From Leucobacter tardus (lineage in GTDB: Bacteria > Actinomycetota > Actinomycetes > Actinomycetales > Microbacteriaceae), in the NCBI RefSeq assembly GCF_017583045.1, contig NZ_JAGFBF010000001.1, positions 558,001-622,000 on the forward strand: a stretch of 64,000 nt of DNA, given 5' to 3'. The notes under the pieces were generated by a model. That model was not told the origin of the DNA, made no database searches, and saw only the letters and a list, made by a program, of their open reading frames with translations. A program made the translations under genes and the position numbers. Positions 60,013 through 64,000 of the stretch are shown piece after piece. How positions within the stretch are numbered: the stretch's first letter is position 1; the number at the start of each line of letters is the position of its first letter.

Positions 60013-61296
60013 TCAGTGGAACTGTCCCTCTTCGGTGGAGCCGACGAGCGCGAGGGTCGACGCGTCGGGGTTCAGTGCCGTGGAGACGGCGTCGAAGTAT
60101 CCGGTGCCGACTTCGCGCTGGTGCTTCGTGGCGGTGTAACCGCGGGCCTCATCGGCGAACTCGCGTTCCTGCAACTCGACGTAGGCGCTCATGCCGTTGC
60201 GGGCGTAGCCGTGCGCGAGGTCGAACATCGACGAGTTCAACGCGTGGAATCCGGCGAGGGTGATGAACTGGAACGTGAAGCCCATCGCTCCGAGCTCGCG
60301 CTGGAACTTCGCGATGGTGTCGTCGTCGAGGTGGCGGCGCCAGTTGAACGACGGCGAGCAGTTGTAGGCGAGCATCTGGTCGGGGAACTCGGCTTTCACC
60401 CCCTCGGCGAAGCGGCGCGCCAGGTCGAGGTCTGGGGTGCCCGTCTCCATCCAGATGAGGTCGGAGTAGGGGGCGTAGGCGCGAGCGCGGGCGATGCAGG
60501 GCTGCAAGCCGTTGCGGACCTTGTAGAAGCCTTCGGCGGTGCGCTCGCCGGTGATGAACTCGCGATCGCGCTCATCGACATCCGAGGTGATGAGGGTCGC
60601 GGCCTCGGCATCGGTGCGTGCGACGACCACCGACGGGACGCCGGCGACGTCCGCTGCGAGGCGAGCCGCGTTCAGCGTGCGCACGTGCTGCTGCGTGGGG
60701 ATCAGCACCTTGCCTCCGAGGTGGCCGCACTTCTTCTCGCTCGCCAGCTGATCCTCCCAGTGCACGCCCGCGGCGCCGGCGGTGATCATCGACTTCATGA
60801 GCTCGTACGCATTGAGCGGACCGCCGAAGCCGGCCTCTGCGTCCGCGACGATCGGCACGAGCCAGTCCTCGACGCTGCGCTCGCCCTCGGCGTGTTCGAT
60901 CTGATCGGCACGGAGCAAAGCGTTGTTGATGCGGCGCACCACCTGCGGTACCGAGTTCGCGGGGTAGAGCGACTGGTCGGGGTAGGTCTGGCCGGCGAGG
61001 TTCGCGTCGGCGGCCACCTGCCACCCGGAGAGGTAGATCGCGCGGAGACCGGCTTTCACCTGCTGCACGGCCTGGTTGCCGGTGAGTGCGCCGAGGGCGT
61101 GCGTGTACCCGCCGTTCGGGGCCTCCGCGGTGAGCTGCGTCCAGAGCTGTTCGGCTCCGCGCCGGGCGAGAGTGTGCTCCTCCTGCACGGTGCCGCGCAG
61201 ACGGACGACGTCTTCCGCTCGGTAGTCGCGGGTGGTCTGCTCCCACCGCGGGTCGTTGTTCCATTCCCACTCGAGTTGCGTCGCTGCGTCGTTCAC
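60013..61296 (-). CDS. aceA: Isocitrate lyase
   Basis: 427 residues. GTG 61296 follows GAAGGAG, and the frame's upstream extension has no similarity. Catalytic motif [11 protein letters not shown] with the nucleophilic Cys; other blocks are [54 protein letters not shown] and [14 protein letters not shown]. It splits isocitrate to succinate and glyoxylate. It heads an aceA-aceB operon, divergent from a RamB-type regulator with two palindromes between. Confidence 0.97.
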   Translation of the reverse strand: MNDAATQLEWEWNNDPRWEQTTRDYRAEDVVRLRGTVQEEHTLARRGAEQLWTQLTAEAPNGGYTHALGALTGNQAVQQVKAGLRAIYLSGWQVAADANLAGQTYPDQSLYPANSVPQVVRRINNALLRADQIEHAEGERSVEDWLVPIVADAEAGFGGPLNAYELMKSMITAGAAGVHWEDQLASEKKCGHLGGKVLIPTQQHVRTLNAARLAADVAGVPSVVVARTDAEAATLITSDVDERDREFITGERTAEGFYKVRNGLQPCIARARAYAPYSDLIWMETGTPDLDLARRFAEGVKAEFPDQMLAYNCSPSFNWRRHLDDDTIAKFQRELGAMGFTFQFITLAGFHALNSSMFDLAHGYARNGMSAYVELQEREFADEARGYTATKHQREVGTGYFDAVSTALNPDASTLALVGSTEEGQFH

Positions 61297-61369
61297 GGTG
61301 TCTCCTTCGATCGTGTGTGTTCCGGGATATTTTCCATTCTTGGGTGCGACCTCCGCGGCTGTGCCCGAC

Positions 61370-61381
61370 TTCTGCGCAGAA
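61370..61381. promoter_or_regulatory. Perfect palindrome TTCTGCGCAGAA
   Basis: A 12-base palindrome in the aceA/regulator divergent region. It shares TCTGCG/CGCAGA half-sites with a second copy 20 bases away, pointing to a common protein, most simply the adjacent RamB-type regulator. Confidence 0.6.
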
Positions 61382-61401
61382 TTTCGACCGTTCTTCTCTT
61401 T

Positions 61402-61415
61402 CGCAGAAATCTGCG
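61402..61415. promoter_or_regulatory. Inverted repeat CGCAGA-AA-TCTGCG
   Basis: Perfect 6-bp arms with a two-base spacer. The half-sites are those of the neighbouring palindrome in the opposite order. It lies just upstream of the regulator's own -10 (CACAAT, 61423-61428). Confidence 0.6.
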
Positions 61416-61435
61416 GGTGTGTCACAATGAGCGGC

Positions 61436-62929
61436 ATGTCACCGCAGACGTTCACCTCTCAGCGCGGCGGGTCGCTCGCCAAACCCGCCGCAGACACGGC
61501 CCCCGAGACGGATGCTCTCCTTCTGGGACGCCGGATCCGCGCTCGCCGCACCGCACGGAGCCTCACGCTCGAACAGCTGGCGAGTGCCGTCGATCGCGCG
61601 CCGTCGCAGCTCTCGGCGATCGAGAACGGCAAGCGCGAGCCGAGATTGCCGGTACTCCGGGCCATCGCGAAGACGCTGGGCACCACCGTCGACCACCTGC
61701 TGGGTGACGACGAGCTCGACGAGCGGTCCGCGCTCGAGGTGGAGGTGGAGCGGGCGCAGCGCGGAACGGTGTTCACCTCGTTGGGCCTGCCGCCGATCCG
61801 CGTCTCGAAGGGCGTGAGCGATGACGTGCTGCGCACGATTCTCGGGCTCCACCAGGCGATCGAGCGCATGCATCGGGAGCGCGCTGCGACTCCTGAGGAA
61901 GCGAGGCGCGCGAACACCGAATTGCGCGCGGAGATGCGGGTGCGCGGCAACTACTACGTCGAGCTCGAACGCGCCGCGGGCGAACTGCTGCAGCGCGCCG
62001 GGTACACGGGAGGGCCGGTCTCGCAGGGCATCGTCTCCCGCATCGCGGAGGAGCTCGGGTTCTCCCTGCACTACGTCCCCGACCTGCCGCATTCCACGCG
62101 GTCCGTCATCGATCGGCGCAACCATCGCATCTACCTCGGCGCCGCGGTGCCGTCGCGCGATGCGCGGGCACCGATTCTGCGTGCCATGGCGAGCATCGTG
62201 TGCGGTCATGAGGAACCGCGGAACTACCGTGACTTTCTGCGTCAGCGCATCGAATCGAACTACCTCGCGGGCGCCGTGCTGCTGCCCGAGGAGGCGGCGG
62301 TGACGCTGCTCACCGCAGCGAAGCAGCAGCGGCAGATCTCGATGGAGGATCTGCGCGATGCCTTCGCGGTCTCGTACGAGATGGCCGCGCACCGATTCAC
62401 CAACCTCGCGACGGAGCGACTCGATCTGCGGGTCCACTTCATGAAGGCCCATGAATCCGGGACCCTCATCAAGGCGTACGAGAACGACGGGGTGCGGTTT
62501 CCGTCGGACGCGCTCGGCAACCTCGAAGGAGCGACCGTGTGCCGCAACTGGACCGCGCGGAGCGTCTTCGGCCAGCCGGACCGCTTCAACCCCTGGTACC
62601 AGTACACCGACATGGCCGACGGCGGCACCTACTGGTGCACGTCACGGGTGGAGAAGGCGCGCGAGGGCATGTACTCCGTGAGCGTCGGCGTGGGATTCGA
62701 CGGTGTGAAGTGGTTCCGCGGTCGTGACACCCCGCACCGGGCGCAATCGTTCTGCCCCGACGAGGCGTGCTGCCGCCGGGCCTCGGACGACCTCACGCAG
62801 AAATGGGAGCAGGCTGCTTGGCCGGAGGCCGCGACACCGACGAGTCTGCTCGCCGCGCTGCCGACGGGCACCTTCCCCGGGGTGGACGCCCACGAGGTGT
62901 ACGCGTTCCTCGAGGAGCACGAGGGCTGA
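61436..62929 (+). CDS. ramB: RamB/ScfR-type transcriptional regulator
   Basis: 497 residues. ATG 61436 stands seven bases after CACAAT (leaderless); ATG 61427 overlaps that box. An N-terminal XRE helix-turn-helix ([38 protein letters not shown]) is followed by the ImmA/IrrE-like central domain ([32 protein letters not shown]) and the C-terminal DUF2083 domain with cysteines ([22 protein letters not shown]). RamB represses glyoxylate-cycle and acetate genes in corynebacteria. Position next to aceA supports the same role. Confidence 0.87.
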   Translation: MSPQTFTSQRGGSLAKPAADTAPETDALLLGRRIRARRTARSLTLEQLASAVDRAPSQLSAIENGKREPRLPVLRAIAKTLGTTVDHLLGDDELDERSALEVEVERAQRGTVFTSLGLPPIRVSKGVSDDVLRTILGLHQAIERMHRERAATPEEARRANTELRAEMRVRGNYYVELERAAGELLQRAGYTGGPVSQGIVSRIAEELGFSLHYVPDLPHSTRSVIDRRNHRIYLGAAVPSRDARAPILRAMASIVCGHEEPRNYRDFLRQRIESNYLAGAVLLPEEAAVTLLTAAKQQRQISMEDLRDAFAVSYEMAAHRFTNLATERLDLRVHFMKAHESGTLIKAYENDGVRFPSDALGNLEGATVCRNWTARSVFGQPDRFNPWYQYTDMADGGTYWCTSRVEKAREGMYSVSVGVGFDGVKWFRGRDTPHRAQSFCPDEACCRRASDDLTQKWEQAAWPEAATPTSLLAALPTGTFPGVDAHEVYAFLEEHEG

Positions 62930-62946
62930 CGCGCGGGCCGGTGCGG

Positions 62947-64000
62947 TCAGGCGAGCAGCGCCACCGCCGGTGTGAGCAGCACGACCACGCCGAGGTTCGC
63001 GAGGATCGTGATGCCCGCGGCGCGTCGCAGGTTCGCGGCGGGCTCTTCGACCGTGCGCATGGAGTTCGCGAGTGAGACCGCGAGCGCGACGCGGGCGGGC
63101 GAGGCCATCACGGCGGCGCCGACGCCGGCGGTCTGGGCGCCGAGCGCGAGCAGCGGATTGGCCCCGATCGCGGTGGTGGCGTGGGTGGTGCCGAGGGCGA
63201 GCATCGCCGCGGCGGAGGTGTTCGATCCGGTGAGGTACCCGGTCAGCGCGCCGAGGGCGGGCATGAGCAGGAGGAAGCCGAACCCGAGACTGGATGCTCC
63301 CTCGGCGAGGGTATCGCCCATGCCGTTCACCGAGAGCAGACCACCGAAGAGCACGAAGAGCACGGTGACCAGGCAGACCGGCGCGAACGTGCGCAGGCCG
63401 CGGCTCAGCACCGGAAGCATCTCGGAACGCGAGAGTTTGACGAGCAGCGGGGCGATGAGCGCGGTGACGACGAGCCACAGGCCAGGATTCGTGAGCACGG
63501 TCTCGACGGCTCCGAGGTCGACGATGTTCGCCAGGCCGATGACCGTGAGCATGGCGCCCACCAGCACCGCGTACGGCGAGAACGATCGCAGGGTCGCCCG
63601 CGACATGCGCGGCAGCGGTCCCGTGAGGCGAGCGAGCGCGAGCAGGGTCAGGACTCCGGCGCCTGCCGTGAAGACGCCGCCGAGGGCGGGGGCGAGCCAC
63701 AGGTTGGTGACGAGGAGCACCGGCCACATCACCGCGATCGTGACGGCGAGCTCCGCGAAGGTCCGTCCGCGCCGACCGCGTTGTACGCCGACGAGGGTGA
63801 TCGTGACACCCATGACGATGAGGACGGGCAGGTTGCAGAGCGCGATCCAGAATCCCAGATCATGCATGGGGAGTCCGCTCATGCTCTGAATGAGCAGCAG
63901 GCTCGGTCCGAGAGACCCCCAGGGGCAGAGTGTGAGCCCGAGCAGGGAGACCGTCGCGGCGCGCGTGGTGTCGAGGCCGGCGCGCATGAGCAGTGGGACC
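62947..64000 (-). CDS. L-lactate permease family protein, 5' end beyond the window
   Basis: At least 350 residues; the frame is open through 64000, so the N-terminal part is missing. About ten hydrophobic segments are visible. Blocks typical of LctP/LldP are GPSLLLIQSMSGLPMHDLGF, YLTGSNTSAAAMLALGTTHA and GVGAAVMASPARVALAVSLA. It should import lactate or glycolate with protons. Glycolate uptake would feed the adjacent glyoxylate genes, but lactate is equally likely. Full LctP proteins have about 500-560 residues. Confidence 0.82.
   Translation of the reverse strand, partial: VPLLMRAGLDTTRAATVSLLGLTLCPWGSLGPSLLLIQSMSGLPMHDLGFWIALCNLPVLIVMGVTITLVGVQRGRRGRTFAELAVTIAVMWPVLLVTNLWLAPALGGVFTAGAGVLTLLALARLTGPLPRMSRATLRSFSPYAVLVGAMLTVIGLANIVDLGAVETVLTNPGLWLVVTALIAPLLVKLSRSEMLPVLSRGLRTFAPVCLVTVLFVLFGGLLSVNGMGDTLAEGASSLGFGFLLLMPALGALTGYLTGSNTSAAAMLALGTTHATTAIGANPLLALGAQTAGVGAAVMASPARVALAVSLANSMRTVEEPAANLRRAAGITILANLGVVVLLTPAVALLA

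Noticed and set aside
1-64000. Prophage, insertion sequence or CRISPR array
   Set aside because: No transposase, integrase, phage structural gene or regularly spaced direct repeats were seen; the tandem repeats at 51255 and 52350 have no spacers.

Overview
The window is high-GC DNA of actinobacterial type: GTG starts are frequent, stop/start overlaps of the ATGA and GTGA kind are common, and many genes have a TANNNT -10 hexamer 6-7 nt before the start codon, as in leaderless transcripts. Gene content (actinobacterial paa order, a RamB-type regulator beside aceA/aceB, DUF2510 and DUF3151 proteins, DtxR-type boxes, DesK/NarL two-component systems) fits Microbacteriaceae. A Leucobacter-like organism is my guess from content, not from an alignment. 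It reads as ordinary chromosome: no phage, transposase or CRISPR array was seen.

Layout. 1-3360: end of an unidentified gene, then a three-gene ABC importer (lipoprotein, permease, ATPase). 3404-7500: an Lrp-type regulator divergent from a 2-oxoacid (probably branched-chain) dehydrogenase operon E1alpha-E1beta-E2. 7622-26111: a phenylacetate (paa) catabolic region in two blocks. Block one is an MFS transporter divergent from paaJ, an enoyl-CoA hydratase, paaH and paaZ. Block two is paaR-paaK-paaI divergent from paaABCDE, a paaG-like isomerase and a hotdog thioesterase. Between the blocks sits a PucR regulator, an ornithine-cyclodeaminase-family enzyme and an MFS transporter, with two perfect inverted repeats upstream. 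Three sites resembling the PaaR operator lie in the divergent promoters, so one TetR repressor probably controls both blocks.

26162-29851 encodes a 1229-residue protein of PutA architecture (proline dehydrogenase plus P5C dehydrogenase) in which the catalytic and cofactor residues I can align are replaced in both domains. I read it as an intact pseudoenzyme; it is the most unusual gene here.

29930-41923: tRNA-Tyr, an alpha/beta hydrolase, a BLUF blue-light sensor with a small partner gene, a GNAT/MarR-like/membrane protein operon, an ABC-2 exporter divergent from a DesK/NarL two-component system across a 14-bp inverted repeat, Dps under two DtxR-like boxes, a YajQ protein, DUF3151, purA, chorismate mutase and a SolA-type oxidase. 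42189-49631: a second ABC-2 exporter behind a structured leader, a glycosylase-annotated protein, an S4 protein, YigZ, a second two-component system and DNA polymerase III delta'. 49628-58141: secreted alpha/beta hydrolase, tRNA-Thr, YjbR protein, a small repeat-bearing membrane protein, a DsbA-like thioredoxin, a bifunctional PBP, a DUF2510-Excalibur protein and succinate-semialdehyde dehydrogenase. 58284-64000: the glyoxylate shunt (aceA-aceB) divergent from a RamB-type regulator, and a truncated lactate permease.

Metabolic logic: phenylacetate breakdown yields acetyl-CoA and succinyl-CoA, branched-chain keto acids feed the bkd-type complex, and growth on acetyl-CoA needs the glyoxylate shunt encoded at the far end. 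Regulator assignments are inferences from motif and position.
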